64,000 nt of DNA from Gibbula magus (Eukaryota > Mollusca > Gastropoda > Trochida > Trochidae), in contig OW388296.1 in the NCBI GenBank assembly GCA_936450465.1, forward strand, positions 35,674,586-35,738,585, in the 5' to 3' direction. Positions 1-12,000 of the stretch are shown piece after piece. A model generated the notes under the pieces. That model was not told where the DNA came from and made no database searches. It saw only the letters and a program-made list of their open reading frames with translations. A program made the translations under genes and the position numbers. The number at the start of each line of letters is the position of its first letter. Position 1 is the stretch's first letter.

Positions 1-3000
1 GAGAGTATAGAAGCAGAGAGGTAAACCTGGTGAGGGAGATCAGCTGTGAGGAGAGTATAGAAGCAGAGAGGTAAACCTAGTGAGTGAGATCGGCTGTGAG
101 GGGAGTATAGAAGCAGAGAGGTAAACCTGGTGAGGGAGATCGGCTGTGAGGGGAGTATAGAAGCAGAGAGGTAAACCTGGTGAGGGAGATCGGCTGTGAG
201 GGGAGTAAAGAAGCAGAGAGGTAAACCTGGTGAGGGAGATCAGCTGTGAGGAGAGTATAGAAGCAGAGAGGTAAACCTGGTGAGGGAGATCAGCTGTGAG
301 GAGAGTATAGAAGCAGAGAGGTAAACCTGGTGAGGGAGATCAGCTGTGAGGAGAGTATAGAAGCAGAGAGGTAAACCTTGTGAGTGAGATCAGCTGTGAG
401 GGAAGTATAGAAGCAGAGAGGTAAACCTGGTGAGGGAGATCAGCTGTGAGGAGAGTATAGAAGCAGAGAGGTAAACCTGGTGAGGGAGATCAGCTGTGAG
501 GAGAGTATAGAAGCAGAGAGGTAAACCTAGTGAGTGAGATCGGCTGTGAGGGGAGTATAGAAGCAGAGAGGTAAACCTGGTGAGTGAGATCAGCTGTGAG
601 GAGAGTATAGAAGCAGAGAGGTAAACCTGGTGAGGGAGATCAGCTGTGAGGAGAGTATAGAAGCAGAGAGGTAAACCTAGTGAGTGAGATCGGCTGTGAG
701 GGGAGTATAGAAGCAGAGAGGTAAACCTGGTGAGGGAGATCAGCTGTGAGGAGAGTATAGAAGCAGAGAGGTAAACCTGGTGAGGGAGATCAGCTGTGAG
801 GAGAGTATAGAAGCAGAGAGGTAAACCTGGTGAGTGAGATCGGCTGTGAGGAGAGTATAGAAGCAGAGAGGTAAACCTGGTGAGTGAGATCGGCTGTGAG
901 GGGAGTATAGAAGCAGAGAGGTAAACCTGGTGAGTGAGATCGGCTGTGAGGGGAGTATAGAAGCAGAGAGGTAAACCTGGTGAGTGAGATCAGCTGTGAG
1001 GGGAGTATAGAAGCAGAGAGGTAAACCTGGTGAGTGAGATCAGCTGTGAGGAGAGTATAGAAGCAGAGAGGTAAACCTGGTGAGGGAAATCAGCTGTGAG
1101 GAGAGTATAGAAGCAGAGAGGTAAACCTGGTGAGGGAGATCAGCTGTGAGGAGAGTATAGAAGCAGAGAGGTAAACCTGGTGAGTGAGATCGGCTGTGAG
1201 GGGAGTATAGAAGCAGAGAGGTAAACCTGGTGAGGGAGATCGGCTGTGAGGAGAGTAAAGAAGCAGAGAGGTAAACCTGGTGAGGGAGATCAGCTGTGAG
1301 GAGAGTATAGAAGCAGAGAGGTAAACCTTGTGAGTGAGATCAGCTGTGAGGGAAGTATAGAAGCAGAGAGGTAAACCTGGTGAGGGAGATCAGCTGTGAG
1401 GAGAGTATAGAAGCAGAGAGGTAAACCTGGTGAGTGAGATCGGCTGTGAGGGGAGTATAGAAGCAGAGAGGTAAACCTGGTGAGGGAGATCAGCTGTGAG
1501 GGGAGTAAAGAAGCAGAGAGGTAAACCTGGTGAGTGAGATCGGCTGTGAGGAGAGTATAGAAGCAGAGAGGTAAACCTAGTGAGTGAAATCGGCTGTGAG
1601 GGGAGTATAGAAGCAGAGAGGTAAACCTGGTGAGTGAGATCAGCTGTGAGGGGAGTATAGAAGCAGAGAGGTAAACCTGGTGAGGGAGATCAGCTGTGAG
1701 GAGAGTATAGAAGCAGAGAGGTAAACCTGGTGAGGGAGATCAGCTGTGAGGAGAGTATAGAAGCAGAGAGGTAAACCTGGTGAGGGAGATCAGCTGTGAG
1801 GAGAGTATAGAAGCAGAGAGGTAAACCTGGTGAGTGAGATCGGCTGTGAGGAGAGTATAGAAGCAGAGAGGTAAACCTGGTGAGTGAGATCGGCTTTGAG
1901 GGGAGTAAAGAAGCAGAGAGGTAAACCTGGTGAGTGAGATCGGCTGTGAGGGGAGTATAGAAGCAGAGAGGTAAACCTGGTGAGTGAGATCAGCTGTGAG
2001 GGGAGTATAGAAGCAGAGAGGTAAACCTGGTGAGTGAGATCAGCTGTGAGGAGAGTATAGAAGCAGAGAGGTAAACCTGGTGAGGGAAATCAGCTGTGAG
2101 GAGAGTATAGAAGCAGAGAGGTAAACCTGGTGAGGGAGATCAGCTGTGAGGAGAGTATAGAAGCAGAGAGGTAAACCTAGTGAGTGAGATCGGCTGTGAG
2201 GGGAGTATAGAAGCAGAGAGGTAAACCTGGTGAGGGAGATCGGCTGTGAGGAGAGTAAAGAAGCAGAGAGGTAAACCTGGTGAGGGAGATCAGCTGTGAG
2301 GAGAGTATAGAAGCAGAGAGGTAAACCTTGTGAGTGAGATCAGCTGTGAGGGAAGTATAGAAGCAGAGAGGTAAACCTGGTGAGGGAGATCAGCTGTGAG
2401 GAGAGTATAGAAGCAGAGAGGTAAACCTGGTGAGTGAGATCGGCTGTGAGGGGAGTATAGAAGCAGAGAGGTAAACCTGGTGAGGGAGATCAGCTGTGAG
2501 GGGAGTAAAGAAGCAGAGAGGTAAACCTGGTGAGTGAGATCGGCTGTGAGGAGAGTATAGAAGCAGAGAGGTAAACCTAGTGAGTGAGATCGGCTGTGAG
2601 GGGAGTATAGAAGCAGAGAGGTAAACCTGGTGAGTGAGATCAGCTGTGAGGGGAGTATAGAAGCAGAGAGGTAAACCTGGTGAGGGAGATCAGCTGTGAG
2701 GAGAGTATAGAAGCAGAGAGGTAAACCTGGTGAGGGAGATCAGCTGTGAGGAGAGTATAGAAGCAGAGAGGTAAACCTGGTGAGGGAGATCAGCTGTGAG
2801 GAGAGTATAGAAGCAGAGAGGTAAACCTAGTGAGTGAGATCGGCTGTGAGGGGAGTATAGAAGCAGAGAGGTAAACCTGGTGAGGGAGATCGGCTGTGAG
2901 GGGAGTATAGAAGCAGAGAGGTAAACCTGGTGAGGGAGATCGGCTGTGAGGGGAGTAAAGAAGCAGAGAGGTAAACCTGGTGAGGGAGATCAGCTGTGAG

Positions 3001-6000
3001 GAGAGTATAGAAGCAGAGAGGTAAACCTGGTGAGGGAGATCAGCTGTGAGGAGAGTATAGAAGCAGAGAGGTAAACCTGGTGAGGGAGATCAGCTGTGAG
3101 GAGAGTATAGAAGCAGAGAGGTAAACCTTGTGAGTGAGATCAGCTGTGAGGGAAGTATAGAAGCAGAGAGGTAAACCTGGTGAGGGAGATCAGCTGTGAG
3201 GAGAGTATAGAAGCAGAGAGGTAAACCTGGTGAGTGAGATCGGCTGTGAGGGGAGTATAGAAGCAGAGAGGTAAACCTGGTGAGGGAGATCAGCTGTGAG
3301 GAGAGTATAGAAGCAGAGAGGTAAACCTTGTGAGTGAGATCAGCTGTGAGGGAAGTATAGAAGCAGAGAGGTAAACCTGGTGAGGGAGATCAGCTGTGAG
3401 GAGAGTATAGAAGCAGAGAGGTAAACCTGGTGAGGGAGATCGGATGTGAGGGGAGTAAAGAAGCAGAGAGGTAAACCTGGTGAGGGAGATCAGCTGTGAG
3501 GAGAGTATAGAAGCAGAGAGGTAAACCTAGTGAGTGAGATCGGCTGTGAGGGGAGTATAGAAGCAGAGAGGTAAACCTGGTGAGTGAGATCAGCTGTGAG
3601 GGGAGTATAGAAGCAGAGAGGTAAACCTGGTGAGGGAGATCAGCTGTGAGGGGAGTATAGAAGCAGAGAGGTAAACCTGGTGAGGGAGATCAGCTGTGAG
3701 GGGAGTATAGAAGCAGAGAGGTAAACCTGGTGAGTGAGATCAGCTGTGAGGGGAGTATAGAAGCAGAGAGGTAAACCTGGTGAGTGAGATCGGCTGTGAG
3801 GGGAGTATAGAAGCAGAGAGGTAAACCTGGTGAGTGAGATCAGCTGTGAGGGGAGTATAGAAGCAGAGAGGTAAACCTGGTGAGTGAGATCAGCTGTGAG
3901 GGGAGTATAGAAGCAGAGAGGTAAACCTGGTGAGTGAGATCAGCTGTGAGGAGAGTATAGAAGCAGAGAGGTAAACCTGGTGAGTGAGATCGGCTGTGAG
4001 GAGAGTATAGAAGCAGAGAGGTAAACCTGGTGAGGGAGATGGGCTGTGAGGAGAGTATAGAAGCAGAGAGGTAAACCTGGTGAGGGAGATCAGCTGTGAG
4101 GAGAGTAAAGAAGCAGAGAGGTAAACCTGGTGAGTGAGAGCAGCTGTGAGGAGAGTATAGAAGCAGAGAGGTAAACCTGGTGAGTGAGATCAGCTGTGAG
4201 GAGAGTATAGAAGCAGAGAGGTAAACCTGGTGAGTGAGATCAGCTGTGAGGAGAGTAAAGAAGCAGAGAGGTAAACCTGGTGAGTGAGAGTAGCTGTGAG
4301 GAGAGTATAGAAGCAGAGAGGTAAACCTGGTGAGGGAAGTAAAGAAGCAGAGAGGTAAACCTGGTTAGTGAGATCGGCTGTGAGGAGAGTATAGAAGCAG
4401 AGAGGTAAACCTGGTGAGGGAGATCGGCTGTGAGGAGAGTATAGAAGCAGAGAGGTAAACCTGGTGAGTGAGATCGGCTGTGAGGGGAGTAAAGAAGCAG
4501 AGAGGTAAACCTGGTTAGTGAGATCGGCTGTGAGGAGAGTATAGAAGCAGAGAGGTAAACCTGGTGAGTGAGATCGGCTGTGAGGAGAGTATAGAAGCAG
4601 AGAGGTAAACCTGGTTAGTGAGATCGGCTGTGAGGAGAGTATAGAAGCAGAGAGGTAAACCTGGTTAGTGAGATCGGCTGTGAGGAGAGTATAGAAGCAG
4701 AGAGGTAAACCTGGTGAGTGAGATCGGCTGTGAGGAGAGTATAGAAGCAGAGAGGTAAACCTGGTGAGTGAGATCGGCTGTGAGGAGAGTATAGAAGCAG
4801 AGAGGTAAACCTGGTGAGGGAGATGGGCTGTGAGGAGAGTATAGAAGCAGAGAGGTAAACCTGGTGAGTGAGAGCAGCTGTGAGGAGAGTATAGAAGCAG
4901 AGAGGTAAACCTGGTGAGTGAGATCAGCTGTGAGGGAAGTATAGAAGCAGAGAGGTAAACCTGGTTAGTGAGATCGGCTGTGAGGAGAGTATAGAAGCAG
5001 AGAGGTAAACCTGGTGAGTGAGATCGGCTGTGAGGAGAGTATAGAAGCAGAGAGGTAAACCTGGTTAGTGAGATCGGCTGTGAGGAGAGTATAGAAGCAG
5101 AGAGGTAAACCTGGTGAGTGAGATCGGCTGTGAGGAGAGTATAGAAGCAGAGAGGTAAACCTGGTGAGTGAGATCGGCTGTGAGGAGAGTATAGAAGCAG
5201 AGAGGTAAACCTGGTGAGGGAGATGGGCTGTGAGGAGAGTATAGAAGCAGAGAGGTAAACCTGGTGAGGGAGATCAGCTGTGAGGAGAGTATAGAAGCAG
5301 AGAGGTAAACCTGGTGAGTGAGATCGGCTGTGAGGGGAGTATAGAAGCAGAGAGGTAAACCTGGTGAGGGAGATCGGCTGTGAGGGGAGTATAGAAGCAG
5401 AGAGGTAAACCTGGTGAGGGAGATCGGCTGTGAGGGGAGTAAAGAAGCAGAGAGGTAAACCTGGTGAGGGAGATCAGCTGTGAGGAGAGTATAGAAGCAG
5501 AGAGGTAAACCTGGTGAGGGAGATCAGCTGTGAGGAGAGTATAGAAGCAGAGAGGTAAACCTGGTGAGGGAGATCAGCTGTGAGGAGAGTATAGAAGCAG
5601 AGAGGTAAACCTTGTGAGTGAGATCAGCTGTGAGGGAAGTATAGAAGCAGAGAGGTAAACCTGGTGAGGGAGATCAGCTGTGAGGAGAGTATAGAAGCAG
5701 AGAGGTAAACCTGGTGAGTGAGATCGGCTGTGAGGGGAGTATAGAAGCAGAGAGGTAAACCTGGTGAGTGAGATCGGCTGTGAGGAGAGTATAGAAGCAG
5801 AGAGGTAAACCTTGTGAGTGAGATCAGCTGTGAGGGAAGTATAGAAGCAGAGAGGTAAACCTGGTGAGGGAGATCAGCTGTGAGGAGAGTATAGAAGCAG
5901 AGAGGTAAACCTGGTGAGGGAGATCGGATGTGAGGGGAGTAAAGAAGCAGAGAGGTAAACCTGGTGAGGGAGATCAGCTGTGAGGAGAGTATAGAAGCAG

Positions 6001-9000
6001 AGAGGTAAACCTAGTGAGTGAGATCGGCTGTGAGGGGAGTATAGAAGCAGAGAGGTAAACCTGGTGAGTGAGATCAGCTGTGAGGGGAGTATAGAAGCAG
6101 AGAGGTAAACCTGGTGAGGGAGATCAGCTGTGAGGGGAGTATAGAAGCAGAGAGGTAAACCTGGTGAGGGAGATCAGCTGTGAGGGGAGTATAGAAGCAG
6201 AGAGGTAAACCTGGTGAGTGAGATCAGCTGTGAGGGGAGTATAGAAGCAGAGAGGTAAACCTGGTGAGGGAGATCAGCTGTGAGGGGAGTATAGAAGCAG
6301 AGAGGTAAACCTGGTGAGTGAGATCAGCTGTGAGGAGAGTATAGAAGCAGAGAGGTAAACCTGGTGAGTGAGATCAGCTGTGAGGGGAGTATAGAAGCAG
6401 AGAGGTAAACCTGGTGAGTGAGATCGGCTGTGAGGAGAGTATAGAAGCAGAGAGGTAAACCTGGTGAGTGAGATCGGCTGTGAGGAGAGTATAGAAGCAG
6501 AGAGGTAAACCTGGTGAGGGAGATGGGCTGTGAGGAGAGTATAGAAGCAGAGAGGTAAACCTGGTGAGGGAGATCAGCTGTGAGGAGAGTAAAGAAGCAG
6601 AGAGGTAAACCTGGTGAGTGAGAGCAGCTGTGAGGAGAGTATAGAAGCAGAGAGGTAAACCTGGTGAGTGAGAGCAGCTGTGAGGTGAGTATAGAAGCAG
6701 AGAGGTAAACCTGGTGAGTGAGATCAGCTGTGAGGGGAGTAAAGAAGCAGAGAGGTAAACCTGGTGAGTGAGAGTAGCTGTGAGGAGAGTATAGAAGCAG
6801 AGAGGTAAACCTGGTGAGGGAAGTAAAGAAGCAGAGAGGTAAACCTGGTTAGTGAGATCGGCTGTGAGGAGAGTATAGAAGCAGAGAGGTAAACCTGGTG
6901 AGGGAGATCGGCTGTGAGGAGAGTATAGAAGCAGAGAGGTAAACCTGGTGAGTGAGATCGGCTGTGAGGGGAGTAAAGAAGCAGAGAGGTAAACCTGGTT
7001 AGTGAGATCGGCTGTGAGGGGAGTATAGAAGCAGAGAGGTAAACCTGGTGAGTGAGATCGGCTGTGAGGAGAGTATAGAAGCAGAGAGGTAAACCTGGTT
7101 AGTGAGATCGGCTGTGAGGAGAGTATAGAAGCAGAGAGGTAAACCTGGTGAGTGAGATCGGCTGTGAGGAGAGTATAGAAGCAGAGAGGTAAACCTGGTG
7201 AGTGAGATCGGCTGTGAGGAGAGTATAGAAGCAGAGAGGTAAACCTGGTGAGTGAGATCGGCTGTGAGGAGAGTATAGAAGCAGAGAGGTAAACCTGGTG
7301 AGGGAGATGGGCTGTGAGGAGAGTATAGAAGCAGAGAGGTAAACCTGGTGAGTGAGAGCAGCTGTGAGGAGAGTATAGAAGCAGAGAGGTAAACCTGGTG
7401 AGTGAGATCAGCTGTGAGGGAAGTATAGAAGCAGAGAGGTAAACCTGGTGAGTGAGATCGGCTGTGAGGAGAGTATAGAAGCAGAGAGGTAAACCTGGTG
7501 AGTGAGATCGGCTGTGAGGAGAGTATAGAAGCAGAGAGGTAAACCTGGTTAGTGAGATCGGCTGTGAGGAGAGTATAGAAGCAGAGAGGTAAACCTGGTG
7601 AGTGAGATCGGCTGTGAGGAGAGTATAGAAGCAGAGAGGTAAACCTGGTGAGTGAGATCGGCTGTGAGGAGAGTATAGAAGCAGAGAGGTAAACCTGGTG
7701 AGGGAGATGGGCTGTGAGGAGAGTATAGAAGCAGAGAGGTAAACCTGGTGAGGGAGATCAGCTGTGAGGAGAGTATAGAAGCAGAGAGGTAAACCTGGTG
7801 AGTGAGATCGGCTGTGAGGGGAGTATAGAAGCAGAGAGGTAAACCTGGTGAGGGAGATCGGCTGTGAGGGGAGTATAGAAGCAGAGAGGTAAACCTGGTG
7901 AGGGAGATCGGCTGTGAGGGGAGTATAGAAGCAGAGAGGTAAACCTGGTGAGGGAGATCAGCTGTGAGGAGAGTATAGAAGCAGAGAGGTAAACCTGGTG
8001 AGGGAGATCAGCTGTGAGGAGAGTATAGAAGCAGAGAGGTAAACCTGGTGAGGGAGATCAGCTGTGAGGAGAGTATAGAAGCAGAGAGGTAAACCTTGTG
8101 AGTGAGATCAGCTGTGAGGGAAGTATAGAAGCAGAGAGGTAAACCTGGTGAGGGAGATCAGCTGTGAGGAGAGTATAGAAGCAGAGAGGTAAACCTGGTG
8201 AGTGAGATCGGCTGTGAGGGGAGTATAGAAGCAGAGAGGTAAACCTGGTGAGGGAGATCAGCTGTGAGGAGAGTATAGAAGCAGAGAGGTAAACCTTGTG
8301 AGTGAGATCAGCTGTGAGGGAAGTATAGAAGCAGAGAGGTAAACCTGGTGAGGGAGATCAGCTGTGAGGAGAGTATAGAAGCAGAGAGGTAAACCTGGTG
8401 AGGGAGATCGGATGTGAGGGGAGTAAAGAAGCAGAGAGGTAAACCTGGTGAGGGAGATCAGCTGTGAGGAGAGTATAGAAGCAGAGAGGTAAACCTAGTG
8501 AGTGAGATCGGCTGTGAGGTGAGTATAGAAGCAGAGAGGTAAACCTGGTGAGTGAGATCAGCTGTGAGGGGAGTATAGAAGCAGAGAGGTAAACCTGGTG
8601 AGGGAGATCAGCTGTGAGGGGAGTAAAGAAGCAGAGAGGTAAACCTGGTGAGTGAGATCAGCTGTGAGGGGAGTATAGAAGCAGAGAGGTAAACCTGGTG
8701 AGTGAGATCGGCTGTGAGGGGAGTATAGAAGCAGAGAGGTAAACCTGGTGAGTGAGATCAGCTGTGAGGGGAGTATAGAAGCAGAGAGGTAAACCTGGTG
8801 AGTGAGATCAGCTGTGAGGGGAGTATAGAAGCAGAGAGGTAAACCTGGTGAGTGAGATCAGCTGTGAGGGGAGTATAGAAGCAGAGAGGTAAACCTGGTG
8901 AGTGAGATCAGCTGTGAGGAGAGTATAGAAGCAGAGAGGTAAACCTGGTGAGTGAGATGGGCTGTGAGGAGAGTATAGAAGCAGAGAGGTAAACCTGGTG

Positions 9001-12000
9001 AGGGAGATGGGCTGTGAGGAGAGTATAGAAGCAGAGAGGTAAACCTGGTGAGGGAGATCAGCTGTGAGGTGAGTAAAGAAGCAGAGAGGTAAACCTGGTG
9101 AGTGAGAGCAGCTGTGAGGAGAGTATAGAAGCAGAGAGGTAAACCTGGTGAGGGAGATCAGCTGTGAGGAGAGTATAGAAGCAGAGAGGTAAACCTGGTT
9201 AGTGAGATCGGCTGTGAGGGGAGTAAAGAAGCAGAGAGGTAAACCTGGTGAGTGAGAGTAGCTGTGAGGAGAGTATAGAAGCAGAGAGGTAAACCTGGTG
9301 AGGGAAGTAAAGAAGCAGAGAGGTAAACCTGGTTAGTGAGATCGGCTGTGAGGAGAGTATAGAAGCAGAGAGGTAAACCTGGTGAGGGAGATCGGCTGTG
9401 AGGAGAGTAAAGAAGCAGAGAGGTAAACCTGGTGAGTGAGATCGGCTGTGAGGGGAGTAAAGAAGCAGAGAGGTAAACCTGGTGAGTGAGATCGGCTGTG
9501 AGGAGAGTATAGAAGCAGAGAGGTAAACCTGGTGAGTGAGATCGGCTGTGAGGAGAGTATAGAAGCAGAGAGGTAAACCTGGTTAGTGAGATCGGCTGTG
9601 AGGAGAGTATAGAAGCAGAGAGGTAAACCTGGTTAGTGAGATCGGCTGTGAGGAGAGTATAGAAGCAGAGAGGTAAACCTGGTGAGTGAGATCGGCTGTG
9701 AGGAGAGTATAGAAGCAGAGAGGTAAACCTGGTGAGTGAGATCGGCTGTGAGGAGAGTATAGAAGCAGAGAGGTAAACCTGGTGAGGGAGATGGGCTGTG
9801 AGGAGAGTATAGAAGCAGAGAGGTAAACCTGGTGAGTGAGAGCAGCTGTGAGGAGAGTATAGAAGCAGAGAGGTAAACCTGGTGAGTGAGATCAGCTGTG
9901 AGGGAAGTATAGAAGCAGAGAGGTAAACCTGGTTAGTGAGATCGGCTGTGAGGAGAGTATAGAAGCAGAGAGGTAAACCTGGTTAGTGAGATCGGCTGTG
10001 AGGAGAGTATAGAAGCAGAGAGGTAAACCTGGTTAGTGAGATCGGCTGTGAGGAGAGTATAGAAGCAGAGAGGTAAACCTGGTGAGTGAGATCGGCTGTG
10101 AGGAGAGTATAGAAGCAGAGAGGTAAACCTGGTGAGTGAGATCGGCTGTGAGGAGAGTATAGAAGCAGAGAGGTAAACCTGGTGAGGGAGATGGGCTGTG
10201 AGGAGAGTATAGAAGCAGAGAGGTAAACCTGGTGAGTGAGATCGGCTGTGAGGAGAGTATAGAAGCAGAGAGGTAAACCTGGTGAGTGAGATCGGCTGTG
10301 AGGAGAGTATAGAAGCAGAGAGGTAAACCTGGTGAGGGAGATGGGCTGTGAGGAGAGTATAGAAGCAGAGAGGTAAACCTGGTGAGTGAGAGCAGCTGTG
10401 AGGAGAGTATAGAAGCAGAGAGGTAAACCTGGTGAGTGAGATCAGCTGTGAGGAGAGTATAGAAGCAGAGAGGTAAACCTGGTGAGTGAGATCAGCTGTG
10501 AGGAGAGTATAGAAGCAGAGAGGTAAACCTGGTGAGTGAGATCGGCTGTGAGGGGAGTATAGAAGCAGAGAGGTAAACTGTTGAGTGAGATCGGCTGTGA
10601 GGAGAGTAAAGAAGCAGAGAGGTAAACCTGGTGAGGGAGATCGGCTGTGAGGAGAGTATAGAAGCAGAGAGGTAAACCTGGTGAGTGAGATCAGCTTTGA
10701 GGGGAGCAAAGAAGCAGAGAGGTAAACCTGGTGAGTGAGATCGGCTGTGAGGAGAGTATAGAAGCAGAGAGGTAAACCTGGTGAGGGAGATCAGCTGTGA
10801 GGAGAGTATAGAAGCAGAGAGGTAAACCTTGTGAGTGAGATCAGCTGTGAGGGAAGTATAGAAGCAGAGAGGTAAACCTGGTGAGGGAGATCAGCTGTGA
10901 GGAGAGTATATAAGCAGAGAGGTAAACCTGGTGAGTGAGATCGGCTGTGAGGGGAGTATAGAAGCAGAGAGGTAAACCTGGTGAGGGAGATCAGCTGTGA
11001 GGAGAGTATAGAAGCAGAGAGGTAAACCTTGTGAGTGAGATCAGCTGTGAGGGAAGTATAGAAGCAGAGAGGTAAACCTGGTGAGGGAGATCAGCTGTGA
11101 GGAGAGTATAGAAGCAGAGAGGTAAACCTGGTGAGGGAGATCGGATGTGAGGGGAGTAAAGAAGCAGAGAGGTAAACCTGGTGAGGGAGATCAGCTGTGA
11201 GGAGAGTATAGAAGCAGAGAGGTAAACCTAGTGAGTGAGATCGGCTGTGAGGGGAGTATAGAAGCAGAGAGGTAAACCTGGTGAGTGAGATCAGCTGTGA
11301 GGGGAGTATAGAAGCAGAGAGGTAAACCTGGTGAGTGAGATCAGCTGTGAGGAGAGTATAGAAGCAGAGAGGTAAACCTAGTGAGTGAGATCGGCTGTGA
11401 GGGGAGTATAGAAGCAGAGAGGTAAACCTGGTGAGTGAGATCAGCTGTGAGGAGAGTATAGAAGCAGAGAGGTAAACCTTGTGAGTGAGATCAGCTGTGA
11501 GGGAAGTATAGAAGCAGAGAGGTAAACCTGGTGAGGGAGATCAGCTGTGAGGAGAGTATAGAAGCAGAGAGGTAAACCTGGTGAGTGAGATCGGCTGTGA
11601 GGGGAGTATAGAAGCAGAGAGGTAAACCTGGTGAGGGAGATCAGCTGTGAGGGGAGTAAAGAAGCAGAGAGGTAAACCTGGTGAGTGAGATCGGCTGTGA
11701 GGAGAGTATAGAAGCAGAGAGGTAAACCTAGTGAGTGAGATCGGCTGTGAGGGGAGTATAGAAGCAGAGAGGTAAACCTGGTGAGTGAGATCAGCTGTGA
11801 GGGGAGTATAGAAGCAGAGAGGTAAACCTGGTGAGGGAGATCAGCTGTGAGGAGAGTATAGAAGCAGAGAGGTAAACCTGGTGAGGGAGATCAGCTGTGA
11901 GGAGAGTATAGAAGCAGAGAGGTAAACCTGGTGAGGGAGATCAGCTGTGAGGAGAGTATAGAAGCAGAGAGGTAAACCTAGTGAGTGAGATCGGCTGTGA

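Noticed and set aside
9933..10709. 258-codon (and 158-codon at 14,416-14,892) repetitive ORFs on the minus strand
   Set aside because: They lie wholly within the 50-bp array and are open only because 50-bp units cycle frames and lack stop-creating variants there; the second is a block copy of the first, 4,183 bp away.
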